5,741 nt of DNA from RECH01 sp964431105 (GTDB taxonomy: Bacteria > Cyanobacteriota > Cyanobacteriia > RECH01), in the NCBI GenBank assembly GCA_964431105.1, contig CAYSIR010000272.1:1-5741 (forward strand). Direction: 5' to 3'. A model generated the notes under the pieces. The model was given only the letters and a program-made list of their open reading frames with translations, was not told the origin of the DNA and did no database searches. Position numbers and translations under genes: made by a program. Shown here in pieces: positions 1 through 5,731 of the stretch (position 1 is the first letter of the stretch; the number at the start of each line of letters is the position of its first letter).

Positions 1-8
1 CTCCCAAT

Positions 9-37
9 ATTGGGAGAGGGATTTAGGGTGAGGGCGT
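9..37 (+). repeat. 29-nt G-rich intergenic repeat, copy 1
   Basis: The stretch contains GGGAGAGGGATTTAGGGTGA and matches the reverse complement of 1854-1882 at 24 of 29 positions. It overlaps a perfect 16-bp palindrome at 1-16 (CTCCCAATATTGGGAG). I know of similar GGGAGAGGG...GGGTGAGGGC strings in cyanobacterial intergenic DNA, but that is recollection, not a search. No gene is implied. Confidence 0.5.
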
Positions 38-70
38 AAAGGTGACATGCACCCCATCCATTGTCCAGGA

Positions 71-107
71 TTTTGAGTAGTGTGGGCGTTGTCCACACTA
101 CTCAAAA
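71..107 (-). repeat. Dispersed stem-loop repeat, copy 1 (inverted)
   Basis: A perfect 15-bp inverted repeat (TTTTGAGTAGTGTGG at 71-85, complement at 93-107) surrounds the 7-nt loop GCGTTGT. Read on the minus strand the loop becomes ACAACGC, identical to the loop of the copy at 4056-4100, so this copy lies in the opposite orientation. The shared AGGATTTT flank is also present here (67-74). It sits about 180 bp downstream of the pcxA stop. It could act as a 3'-end hairpin, but no clear U-run makes it a canonical terminator on the minus strand. Confidence 0.65.
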
Positions 108-115
108 CTATGACA

Positions 116-208
116 TATAGCAATCCTAAATGAGTTGTGAAGTGAAAATGGTTGTTGTGAGAAGGATTCCTGCGGAATCCTTCTCACAATCCAAATAGGA
201 TTGCTATA
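116..208. mobile_element. MITE-like element with terminal inverted repeats
   Basis: A 93-bp element is bounded by perfect 13-bp inverted repeats: TATAGCAATCCTA at 116-128 and TAGGATTGCTATA at 196-208. Inside it lies a second, perfect 16-bp inverted repeat (TTGTGAGAAGGATTCC at 155-170, its complement at 174-189) with a 3-nt loop. It is too short to encode anything. Both ends read TA outward, which would fit a TA-target (IS630/Tc1-like) miniature element, but no transposase is present and that family assignment is inference. It lies about 80 bp past the pcxA stop codon, so it may also fold in the 3' end of that transcript. The structure is seen directly; mobility is not shown. Confidence 0.6.
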
Positions 209-289
209 ACTACCACTACCTGCAATTTTATTAAAGTGTGAGCTGGAATGACTCGCATTGGCGGATGACAACGGTTTTGCAGCTTTTAC

Positions 290-1672
290 CTATTCGTTCA
301 TGTTTTTATAGGTTGCAACGGCAGAGGGTGAGATGCGGTTAAGATAGCGGAAAATCCAATATTTGAAAACTGTATCCAAAATCACTGGAAATGTGGCAAT
401 GAACAGAAATATGAAATCTCGATTGGCGGGCAGTCCGAAGTGCCGAGAGATACTTTCAAGAATAATTTCCCAGCCGTGGGGAGAGTGGAATCCAACAAAT
501 GTATCGGTAAACAAAATGATGATAAATGCTTTGGCGCTGTCGCTTAAACCATAAATGAGTTCATCAATGAATGATTTAAGAACTGCAATTTCAGCTTTAC
601 TATTCATTAACACAAATGCAAATACCAGCACTGAGAATACATCTGAAAAAATGTTTTTAATTGAGTCAGAGCTACGCCCACTATATTCTTCATGAATTTC
701 ATGGGCTTTCTCGTTTAGCTGGTCTTCTATTTCTGCGTCAGTGAGTGGAGGAGCTTGACCAATTAGGACTTCAAATCTAAGTCTTTCTTCGTAATGAGAT
801 AGCTCCCGGATGGCCTCTTCTTCCATTTCAGCGTTGAGGAAGATGACGGCTTCTTCATCACTACGGAGGTGATCGACAATGGGCCCAACGACAAAGTTTT
901 TGGCGACTTGTTGAGTCAATAATGGGGCGATCACTAAGATAAGAATAAATCTCAGGGAACTGAAGGTGCGGGCTTTAGAATCGCGGTATGTTTCTACGAC
1001 TTGTCCTTCAGCTTTGGGGTCGAGTTCACGACGAATGCGATCGACGGTTCGGAGAATGGAGCGGGGTAGCACTCCGGTCTTATCTGTAAACGATTCGTTG
1101 TCATTGCGCGGTTTAGGACGGCGCGGCAGTGAGTTTTCGGGGGAGGGAGATGGTATTGCGGTGTCATTTGGATTTCTGCTGCTGGGCCTGGCTGGGGGGG
1201 ATGGTTCGGTGGCTTGGACGACGACGGGCGATCGCGGCTTTGTGGCATCGTAGCGTTTGGGATTGTAGCGATCGAGGACTTCATCAATAAACCGTAGCTT
1301 GCGTAGAATGAGGGCAGGTTTGTCGATGATGTTAACGGCGCTGGTTTCGCCAGACACGTCATCCAGTTCAACTTCTGTAATGCGCCGGTTTGAGAGCTTT
1401 ACTACAGAATTACTGGCTTTAAATTCTGCCAGCCGCAACCTTGCTGTTTCTAGGTTTCGCTTCAGTTCATCGCGAAAATAGCTGAGGGTGCTTTGTCCAT
1501 AGAGATTAGATTCTGCAGAGATGCGATCGCCATTAAAATAGCGTTCTTCCATCTGGCGGATTTTGGCCGCAGCGTCATACGCTTCATTCAGGGCGCGTTC
1601 TGGTGTTCTGAGCAACCAGTGATTGGCTCGACGCAGGTAGCGCTGGATAACGGTGGTGAGTGTGGATTTCAT
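290..1672 (-). CDS. pcxA: Proton extrusion protein PcxA (CemA family)
   Basis: This 460-residue protein is a full-length cyanobacterial PcxA, an inner (plasma) membrane protein needed for light-induced, Na+-dependent proton extrusion. It is the homologue of chloroplast CemA, which corresponds to the C-terminal part. Residues 1-140 are charged and helical and include FIDEVLDRYNPKRYDA (128-143). Residues 145-197 form a Pro/Ser-rich, low-complexity linker. The conserved core starts near TGVLPRSILRTVDRIRRELD (199-218). Four hydrophobic segments follow at about 240-262, 341-357, 381-396 and 419-442. An acidic stretch (272-330) separates the first two. Family hallmarks are DTFVGFHSPHGWE (390-402) and the C-terminal FRYLNRISPSAVATYKNMNE. 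The ATG start at 1672 gives the expected N-terminus although no Shine-Dalgarno sequence is visible. The gene stands alone, with spacers on both sides. The family call is very secure; the physiological role comes from homologues. Confidence 0.96.
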   Translation of the reverse strand: MKSTLTTVIQRYLRRANHWLLRTPERALNEAYDAAAKIRQMEERYFNGDRISAESNLYGQSTLSYFRDELKRNLETARLRLAEFKASNSVVKLSNRRITEVELDDVSGETSAVNIIDKPALILRKLRFIDEVLDRYNPKRYDATKPRSPVVVQATEPSPPARPSSRNPNDTAIPSPSPENSLPRRPKPRNDNESFTDKTGVLPRSILRTVDRIRRELDPKAEGQVVETYRDSKARTFSSLRFILILVIAPLLTQQVAKNFVVGPIVDHLRSDEEAVIFLNAEMEEEAIRELSHYEERLRFEVLIGQAPPLTDAEIEDQLNEKAHEIHEEYSGRSSDSIKNIFSDVFSVLVFAFVLMNSKAEIAVLKSFIDELIYGLSDSAKAFIIILFTDTFVGFHSPHGWEIILESISRHFGLPANRDFIFLFIATFPVILDTVFKYWIFRYLNRISPSAVATYKNMNE

Positions 1673-1722
1673 AATGTCAGAAATAAAGTCGAAGTCCCAT
1701 TAAACTGGCAACGATCGCGAAA

Positions 1723-1752
1723 TTTATACATTAAAGCCAATGCATTCAACAA
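1723..1752 (-). promoter_or_regulatory. Possible pcxA promoter
   Basis: On the minus strand TTGTTG (1747-1752) and TATAAA (1723-1728) are separated by 18 nt, a sigma-70-like arrangement about 50 bp upstream of the pcxA ATG. Position and spacing are reasonable, but such matches arise often in AT-rich spacers, so this is only a candidate. Confidence 0.3.
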
Positions 1753-1853
1753 AACCGAAGTAGGCGATCGACCGTTTAAGCAGTGAAGGGTTGAGGGCAG
1801 GTTGGGGGCAGCCTAGGCAAACATGACGAGGCATCCATAAACAGATCACCGCT

Positions 1854-1882
1854 GCGCCCTCACTCTCGATCCCTCTTCCAAT
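1854..1882 (-). repeat. 29-nt G-rich intergenic repeat, copy 2 (inverted)
   Basis: The sequence GCGCCCTCACTCTCGATCCC and the nine bases after it match the reverse complement of positions 9-37 at 24 of 29 positions. It lies about 180 bp upstream of pcxA, so the two copies flank that gene in opposite orientations. Confidence 0.5.
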
Positions 1883-1970
1883 CTGCTATTGTTTACGCAA
1901 AAATTGCTGAACCTCTTAATTTAATTCCTAAGTTTTAAGACTATGGTTTGAAGGACGGCGGGTGGTAAGA

Positions 1971-2004
1971 CAAAAGGTCTGGCGACTGTTGCGTCATGCA
2001 TCGT
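1971..2004 (+). repeat. 34-nt intergenic repeat, copy 1
   Basis: This copy begins CAAAAGGTCTGGC and ends ATCGT. It agrees with 4152-4185 at 30 of 34 positions. Similarity continues to the left through a GAAGGACGGC motif (1950-1959) that matches GAAGAACGGC at 4125-4134, with a few gaps between motif and repeat. It lies in the spacer downstream of the HlyD gene. The function is unknown. Confidence 0.6.
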
Positions 2005-2107
2005 TCCCAAACCAATAGAGGACTACCGGCTGCAACGCTTGGATGCAGTCGTTTAATCAAGCCAAAAAACAGTGATTCTCAATGAGTCTGTCTTTTGGGT
2101 GGTCTGT

Positions 2108-2144
2108 CTTTATGGCAATCACTTGGGTGGCGATCGCCATAAAG
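2108..2144. repeat. 9-bp inverted repeat containing a HIP1 site
   Basis: CTTTATGGC (2108-2116) and GCCATAAAG (2136-2144) can pair across a 19-nt loop, and the right arm overlaps the HIP1 octamer at 2130-2137. It lies about 115-150 bp past the HlyD stop codon. With no T-run after it on the minus strand it is not a canonical terminator, though it could protect a 3' end. Confidence 0.35.
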
Positions 2145-2259
2145 CTTGTTGCTTCTTTGTAACCAGTTACGGTGCCAGTTGGGAGGGCAAACTGTGGAAT
2201 TTAGGATTGCCGTCACTGACAGCCGGATTTCGAGCCAGATTGGCGGACGATGCCCGACC

Positions 2260-3630
2260 CTATCGTACCGAGAAGGCTTCATCAAAGCGACGGGTAATCG
2301 GTTCTAGCAGAAAGGTCAGCACGGTTTTTTGGCGGGTGACAATTTCTGCTGTTGCGTTCATCCCTGGTGATAGCGGAACTGATGTACCGCGCACCGGCAC
2401 GGCGGAGCGGTCCAAGCGAACGCGAGTCGTGTAAACCAGGCCCAGTTGCTCATCTGCTGTGGCATTGGGGCTGATGTGGATGACTTCGCCCTCAATCACA
2501 CCAAACTCCTGAAATGGGAATGTTGCCACTTTTACCTTAGCCCGCATCCCTACGGCAATGAATCCAATGTCTCGATTCAGCACTTGGGCTTCAAGTACCA
2601 AATCTCCCCCTTCTGGCAAAATGGATAGCAACTCTTCGCCTGGAGCGACGGTGCCTTCCGCCCGTGTGACTTGAATGTTGTAAACCCGACCGGATACTGG
2701 AGCGCGGATGACATCGCTGCTGCTGCGAACTTCTGCCTGGGCCAGTTGTCCTTCAATGTTGGAGAGTTCTTCGCGGCGGCGGTTCAGTTGTGTCAAAATT
2801 TCGCTGCGGTATTGGGTGGAAACCTGCTCGATCGCACTTTGAGAGCCTTGATAGGCGGCTTCAGTTTGGCGAATGGTCTGCTGCTGACTCTCGATGTCTT
2901 GCTGAAGGGAGTTCACCTGGTCTTGCGCTTGGGTGAGGCGATCGACGGCTTCTAGGTAGTCAAATCGGGGAATGGCACCCCCTACCAATTGGCGCAAACT
3001 GGACTCTCGTCGTTCAGCATTGTCCAAAAATTGATAGGCGCTTTCCAGATTGGTCTCTAGTCGAGCTAGCCGAGCCTGGGCTTCAGCGATCGCCGCTTCC
3101 TGACGGTTGGACTCTGCGATCGCGGTTGCCCGACGGGTTTCCAATTCCTGTAACCGCGCCGCCAATAGCTGATCTTGAAACAGATTGCCGGACGTTACGT
3201 CACCATTCAGTTCAGCATCAAGCCGGGCAATATCTTGGCGCACCAACTCCGCTGCCTGTTGCAAGCGAGTTACTTCAGACTGATTGAGCGCCGGATCTTG
3301 GGTGATCAACACATCGCCCTGCTTGACCTGTTCGCCTTCCTCCACTGCAATTTCGCTGATGATCCCCCCGTCTAGCGCCCGCACTGGACGCACTTGCTCT
3401 GAGAGAATCAACTGCCCTGGTGCGACAGCGACTTCATCCACCTTGCTGAAGTGGGCCCAGGCGATCGCCCCAAACACTAGCATTGTTAGACTTCCAGCTA
3501 ACAATCGCGTGTAGAGCGGCGGCAATTCTTGAACGGCTTTGCCCAATTCGTAGGACAAATATTCATCAGGCGTTACAAATTGCTGTCGAGTTTGGCGGGC
3601 GGCGGCGTGGGCGGTTTCTTGGGATTGCAT
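2260..3630 (-). CDS. HlyD-family type I secretion membrane fusion protein
   Basis: This is a periplasmic adaptor of the HlyD type, which would bridge an inner-membrane ABC exporter and a TolC-like outer-membrane channel. With the ATG at 3630 it is 456 residues, a usual family length. A cytoplasmic N-terminus with EYLSYELGKAVQELPPLYTR (about 23-42) precedes one membrane helix (40-60). The first lipoyl half follows (GGIISEIAVEEGEQVKQGDV, about 87-106). A long Gln/Glu/Ala-rich coiled coil (about 117-302) forms the hairpin. The second lipoyl half starts at IRAPVSGRVY (about 308-317), and a beta-barrel region runs to FLLEPITRRFDEAFSVR. The frame stays open to an ATG at 3819 (519 residues) and also offers an ATG at 3669. 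I prefer 3630 because residues added upstream look non-coding, but none of the three has a Shine-Dalgarno sequence. The partner ABC protein and cargo are not in the window. Confidence 0.92.
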   Translation of the reverse strand: MQSQETAHAAARQTRQQFVTPDEYLSYELGKAVQELPPLYTRLLAGSLTMLVFGAIAWAHFSKVDEVAVAPGQLILSEQVRPVRALDGGIISEIAVEEGEQVKQGDVLITQDPALNQSEVTRLQQAAELVRQDIARLDAELNGDVTSGNLFQDQLLAARLQELETRRATAIAESNRQEAAIAEAQARLARLETNLESAYQFLDNAERRESSLRQLVGGAIPRFDYLEAVDRLTQAQDQVNSLQQDIESQQQTIRQTEAAYQGSQSAIEQVSTQYRSEILTQLNRRREELSNIEGQLAQAEVRSSSDVIRAPVSGRVYNIQVTRAEGTVAPGEELLSILPEGGDLVLEAQVLNRDIGFIAVGMRAKVKVATFPFQEFGVIEGEVIHISPNATADEQLGLVYTTRVRLDRSAVPVRGTSVPLSPGMNATAEIVTRQKTVLTFLLEPITRRFDEAFSVR

Positions 3631-4015
3631 TGGTAATTTTGGAGAACAGGGGTTTGCATCAGGCGGCATCGCAGGAAGACGGCCAAAACCTCTCGGTTCA
3701 CGACAGAAACCGGTTGGGGTCAGCAGCGCCTGCTCCCAAACGATCGGCTTGTTATCCCGACTAGGGCGTTTGAGATGAATGACAGCCCTTAGTATGCCCA
3801 GATTGCCATAGGGTTTCATCGTTTGGCGATGCGGCGGCTATTGATATTGGGCTGGTGTGCTGTCGCTTGAACGGTCAGGTTGGCTACTGCCCGCGCCCCT
3901 CTCACCCCTTTTTCCCACAGCTTTCTGACTCCTGCCGCCCATCGCAGTGTCCATTTTGATGGAACGTGAGTTCTTGAAGGGCGGCGGCGCTGCCCCTCAA
4001 AAACGTCCTCAGTGA

Positions 4016-4027
4016 TGTAGCGCTACA
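4016..4027. repeat. Perfect 12-bp palindrome
   Basis: TGTAGCGCTACA is a perfect palindrome in the spacer upstream of the HlyD gene. Dyads of this size can be operators for dimeric regulators. The GTA and TAC halves are only 4 nt apart, so it does not fit the NtcA consensus, which has 8. No regulator can be assigned. Confidence 0.35.
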
Positions 4028-4055
4028 AAATTAGATAGTTGGGTAGACCTTGGTC

Positions 4056-4100
4056 AGGATTTTGGGTGGTGTGGACAACGCCTACATCATCCAAAATCCT
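4056..4100 (+). repeat. Dispersed stem-loop repeat, copy 2
   Basis: Two 19-nt arms (AGGATTTTGGGTGGTGTGG at 4056-4074 and its partner at 4082-4100) surround the loop ACAACGC. Sixteen pairs are Watson-Crick. The other three are G-T in the plus-strand sense, so they would be wobble pairs in a plus-strand RNA but C-A mismatches in a minus-strand RNA. The loop is the exact reverse complement of the loop in the copy at 71-107. Confidence 0.65.
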
Positions 4101-4151
4101 TCCATGAATACCTCTACCGATAGGTGAAGAACGGCAGCAGTGGCGATGAGG

Positions 4152-4185
4152 CAAAAGGTCTGGCAACTTTTGCGTGATGGATCGT
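4152..4185 (+). repeat. 34-nt intergenic repeat, copy 2
   Basis: It starts CAAAAGGTCTGGC and matches 1971-2004 at 30 of 34 positions. In this copy GCAAAAG (4151-4157) and CTTTTGC (4167-4173) form a perfect 7-bp stem with a 9-nt loop. The other copy carries one mismatch in that stem. It lies 51 bp from the stem-loop repeat at 4056-4100. Confidence 0.6.
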
Positions 4186-4210
4186 ACAGAGAATGGGGAT
4201 GCTGGCAAAT

Positions 4211-4249
4211 GGGCTTGCTGCCTGTCAATAAAACCGCTAGACAGCACCC
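4211..4249. terminator. Possible imperfect hairpin after the 45-residue gene
   Basis: GGGCTTGCTGCCTGTC (4211-4226) can pair, with bulges, with GACAGCACCC (4240-4249). It starts 15 bp past the stop codon of the small membrane protein, the right place for a terminator or 3'-end stabiliser. The bulged stem and the absence of a T-run make the call weak. Confidence 0.25.
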
Positions 4250-4264
4250 ATCATTGACGCCAGG

Positions 4265-4402
4265 TTAGAGAGAGTAGGCGCTTTGCATGGCCCAAATGAT
4301 CAAGAATGCAATGGCACCCAAAATAAATGAGGCAGATAGAGCGATCGCAAGACCGCTGTCGGCGTAGTCGTATTTCATAATGCCGCGATTTTGGTCGGTC
4401 AT
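4265..4402 (-). CDS. Small single-helix membrane protein, function unknown
   Basis: I do not recognise this 45-residue protein. A short polar N-terminus (MTDQNRGIMKYDYADSG) leads into one strong hydrophobic helix (about 18-39, LAIALSASFILGAIAFLIIW) and a short tail ending SAYSL. The ATG at 4402 is chosen because GGAG at 4411-4414 sits 8 nt upstream, the best ribosome binding site in the window. The frame is also open to an ATG at 4447, which lacks such a site. It does not resemble, from memory, the small photosystem, cytochrome b6f or NDH subunits I know (PsbX, PsbM, Psb30, PetN, PsaM, NdhP). It lies 264 bp after the DevB-like gene and about 630 bp before the HlyD gene, so a shared operon is not implied. 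Confidence 0.72.
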   Translation of the reverse strand: MTDQNRGIMKYDYADSGLAIALSASFILGAIAFLIIWAMQSAYSL

Positions 4403-4410
4403 CGTTTTAT

Positions 4411-4414
4411 CTCC
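4411..4414 (-). promoter_or_regulatory. Shine-Dalgarno sequence of the 45-residue gene
   Basis: GGAG on the minus strand lies 8 nt upstream of the ATG at 4402. It decides the start codon: the in-frame ATGs at 4447 and 4378 have no comparable motif. Confidence 0.65.
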
Positions 4415-4485
4415 GCTGGGTTCTGTTATTCTGACGCAGTGTTTCAATCAATACATCTTGGCATGTCGGTCGTGGTGTTTACATC

Positions 4486-4530
4486 AGGATTTTTGATGGT
4501 GTGGATGCAGCCTGCACCGTGAAACATCCT
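4486..4530 (+). repeat. Dispersed stem-loop repeat, copy 3 (diverged)
   Basis: AGGATTTTTGATGGTGTGG (4486-4504) and a 19-nt right arm (4512-4530) surround a 7-nt loop. Pairing is less perfect than in the other copies, with mismatches and wobbles. The left arm and the GTGTGGA...GCCT...CA core align with 4056-4100 in the same orientation. It lies between the DevB-like gene and the 45-residue gene, about 85 bp upstream of the latter's start. Confidence 0.5.
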
Positions 4531-4666
4531 AACCACTTAACGAACAGCCGGTACTTCTCTGGGTGTATCACCTAAACTAGCGATCGCCGCTGGGATTTAA
4601 CATCTTATTTCGATTTTTACAATCAACAGCCGTCACCGAAAACGGCGATCGCTCAAGGTGTGCCAA

Positions 4667-5731
4667 TCACGGCTGAATGATGACCTCAACCTGTAGATTG
4701 GTCAAGCCGCTGACGGGTTGACTGTTGTTCAAACGAATGTCTACTTCCACAATTCGCGCATCGGTGTCGGCAGTCGGATCAGTATTCAAAACGTCATTTT
4801 TAGCAATGACCAACCCCACCCGCGACACCGTTCCCTGTAAATCGCTCTCAATGGCAGCACTGCGAATTGTAGCTGACTGCCCAACGCGCACCTGTGGCAC
4901 ATCTGTTTCGTAAACTTCTGCTACCACCACCATCTGGTTTGTATTTCCTAAATCTAAAATGCCGCGTTCCCCTACCTGTTCGCCAGGGTCAGCATGAATT
5001 TGGATAACTTGACCGTTGATGGGCGATCGCACAATCGCTGTTTCAAGCTCAGCTTCAGCCCGAACCAGATTAGCTAGAGCAATCTGAAGCTCCGACTCCG
5101 CTGTTTGTACATCCACATCTCGCACTTGGCTGACGCTTTGAAGCACTTGCTGTGCCTGTGCGACCTGCTCCGTCAGCGATTCGACACGCACCCAGCGATC
5201 GTCCAACTCAGCTTCGGCGATCGCCCCCTCCTGGTACAGCATCCGGTAACGCTCATAATCGCGATTGGCGTTCCGTAGTTCGGCCTGGAGCCGCGACACA
5301 TTGGCCTGTTCAGCCCGAATATCCGATGGTTTAGCTCCTGCCTGCACCTGTGCCAGACGATTTTCCGCCGCCGCTACTTCCGCCTGAGCTTGCAGTATGG
5401 CAGACTGGAGGCGATCGCGAGTATCCATTTCCGCCAAAATTTGATTAACACTAACGGTATCGCCTTCTTCAACCCGTAGCGCCGCCACCCGATTTACAAA
5501 ACCTGACGCAGGCGGCGCAACCGCCGTGATGCCCCCCTCTGGCTCAATTCGCCCCAACGCAGAAATGGCGGAGGGTGTATCCATTTCTGTATCGTCGCTC
5601 GCTGGTGTAACTTGAGGCGCAGACCCATTGCGAAACGCGATAAACCCAGCTCCCAACATGATCAACGCACCAACCACTGCAACTCGAATAATCCAGCGCC
5701 CGTTTGCGCCCACCAAGGGTTGATTGCTCAC
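4667..5731 (-). CDS. DevB-type ABC exporter membrane fusion protein
   Basis: This 354-residue adaptor belongs to the cyanobacterial DevB subfamily. In heterocyst formers DevB works with permease DevC, ATPase DevA and a TolC-like channel (HgdD) to export envelope glycolipids; relatives in other cyanobacteria have less clear cargo. One membrane helix lies at about 13-33. The subfamily signature SALGRIEPEGGITAVAPP follows at 57-74. The lipoyl halves are at about 71-102 and 229-260 (IVRSPINGQVIQIHADPGEQ), split by a coiled-coil hairpin (105-228). The beta-barrel region ends with GLTNLQVEVIIQP. The GTG at 5731 is 10 bp from the window edge, and the frame stays open to that edge (Gln-Ser-Thr before it), so the true start may lie outside. 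Downstream there is no devC or devA. A DevB-type role is clear; calling it devB itself would overreach. Confidence 0.9.
   Translation of the reverse strand: MSNQPLVGANGRWIIRVAVVGALIMLGAGFIAFRNGSAPQVTPASDDTEMDTPSAISALGRIEPEGGITAVAPPASGFVNRVAALRVEEGDTVSVNQILAEMDTRDRLQSAILQAQAEVAAAENRLAQVQAGAKPSDIRAEQANVSRLQAELRNANRDYERYRMLYQEGAIAEAELDDRWVRVESLTEQVAQAQQVLQSVSQVRDVDVQTAESELQIALANLVRAEAELETAIVRSPINGQVIQIHADPGEQVGERGILDLGNTNQMVVVAEVYETDVPQVRVGQSATIRSAAIESDLQGTVSRVGLVIAKNDVLNTDPTADTDARIVEVDIRLNNSQPVSGLTNLQVEVIIQP

Larger units (their letters stand above)
1673..2259. other. Intergenic region between pcxA and the HlyD gene
   Basis: This 587-bp spacer has no credible gene: the open frames across it lack family resemblance or a ribosome binding site. 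It holds the candidate pcxA promoter, an inverted copy of the 29-nt repeat (1854-1882), a copy of the 34-nt repeat (1971-2004), a short stem (GGCTGCA at 2028-2034 with TGCAGTC at 2044-2050), a 10-bp direct repeat GTCTGTCTTT (2086-2095 and 2102-2111) and the inverted repeat at 2108-2144. No U-tailed hairpin ending the HlyD transcript is evident. Confidence 0.6.
3631..4264. other. Intergenic region upstream of the HlyD gene
   Basis: This spacer of about 630 bp has no convincing gene. Part of it (3631-3819) could code for an N-terminal extension of the HlyD protein if an upstream ATG is used. On the minus strand ATGAAA (3814-3819) and CATACT (3791-3796) are 17 nt apart and could be a weak promoter, which would place the start downstream of 3819. 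The rest holds the 12-bp palindrome at 4016-4027, a stem-loop repeat at 4056-4100, a 34-nt repeat at 4152-4185, and an imperfect hairpin at 4211-4249. Confidence 0.5.

Noticed and set aside
966..1371. Open frames on both strands inside pcxA
   Set aside because: They are shadows of the PcxA frame in the low-complexity linker region; the PcxA frame has unmistakable family motifs.
2159..2170. GTAACCAGTTAC as an NtcA site
   Set aside because: The half-sites are 6 nt apart, not 8, and it is not upstream of a gene start.
2079..2285. 68-codon minus-strand open frame overlapping the HlyD stop
   Set aside because: It lies in spacer repeats, has no recognisable domain, and its start overlaps the HlyD end without a ribosome binding site.
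2072..2434. 120-codon plus-strand open frame
   Set aside because: Half of it is antisense to the secure HlyD coding end and the rest covers spacer repeats; the composition (Cys, Trp, Arg scatter) is not protein-like.
3892..3917. Possible third copy of the 29-nt repeat
   Set aside because: Only the C-rich character is shared (GCGCCCCTCTCACCCC); aligned identity is too low to call it.
4023..4247. 74-codon minus-strand open frame
   Set aside because: It runs through the stem-loop repeat and the 34-nt repeat, has no ribosome binding site or recognisable domain, and its sequence is explained by the repeats.
1229..5418. Twelve GCGATCGC octamers as a regulatory array
   Set aside because: HIP1 is spread genome-wide in many cyanobacteria, inside genes and spacers alike; it marks the lineage, not a local system.
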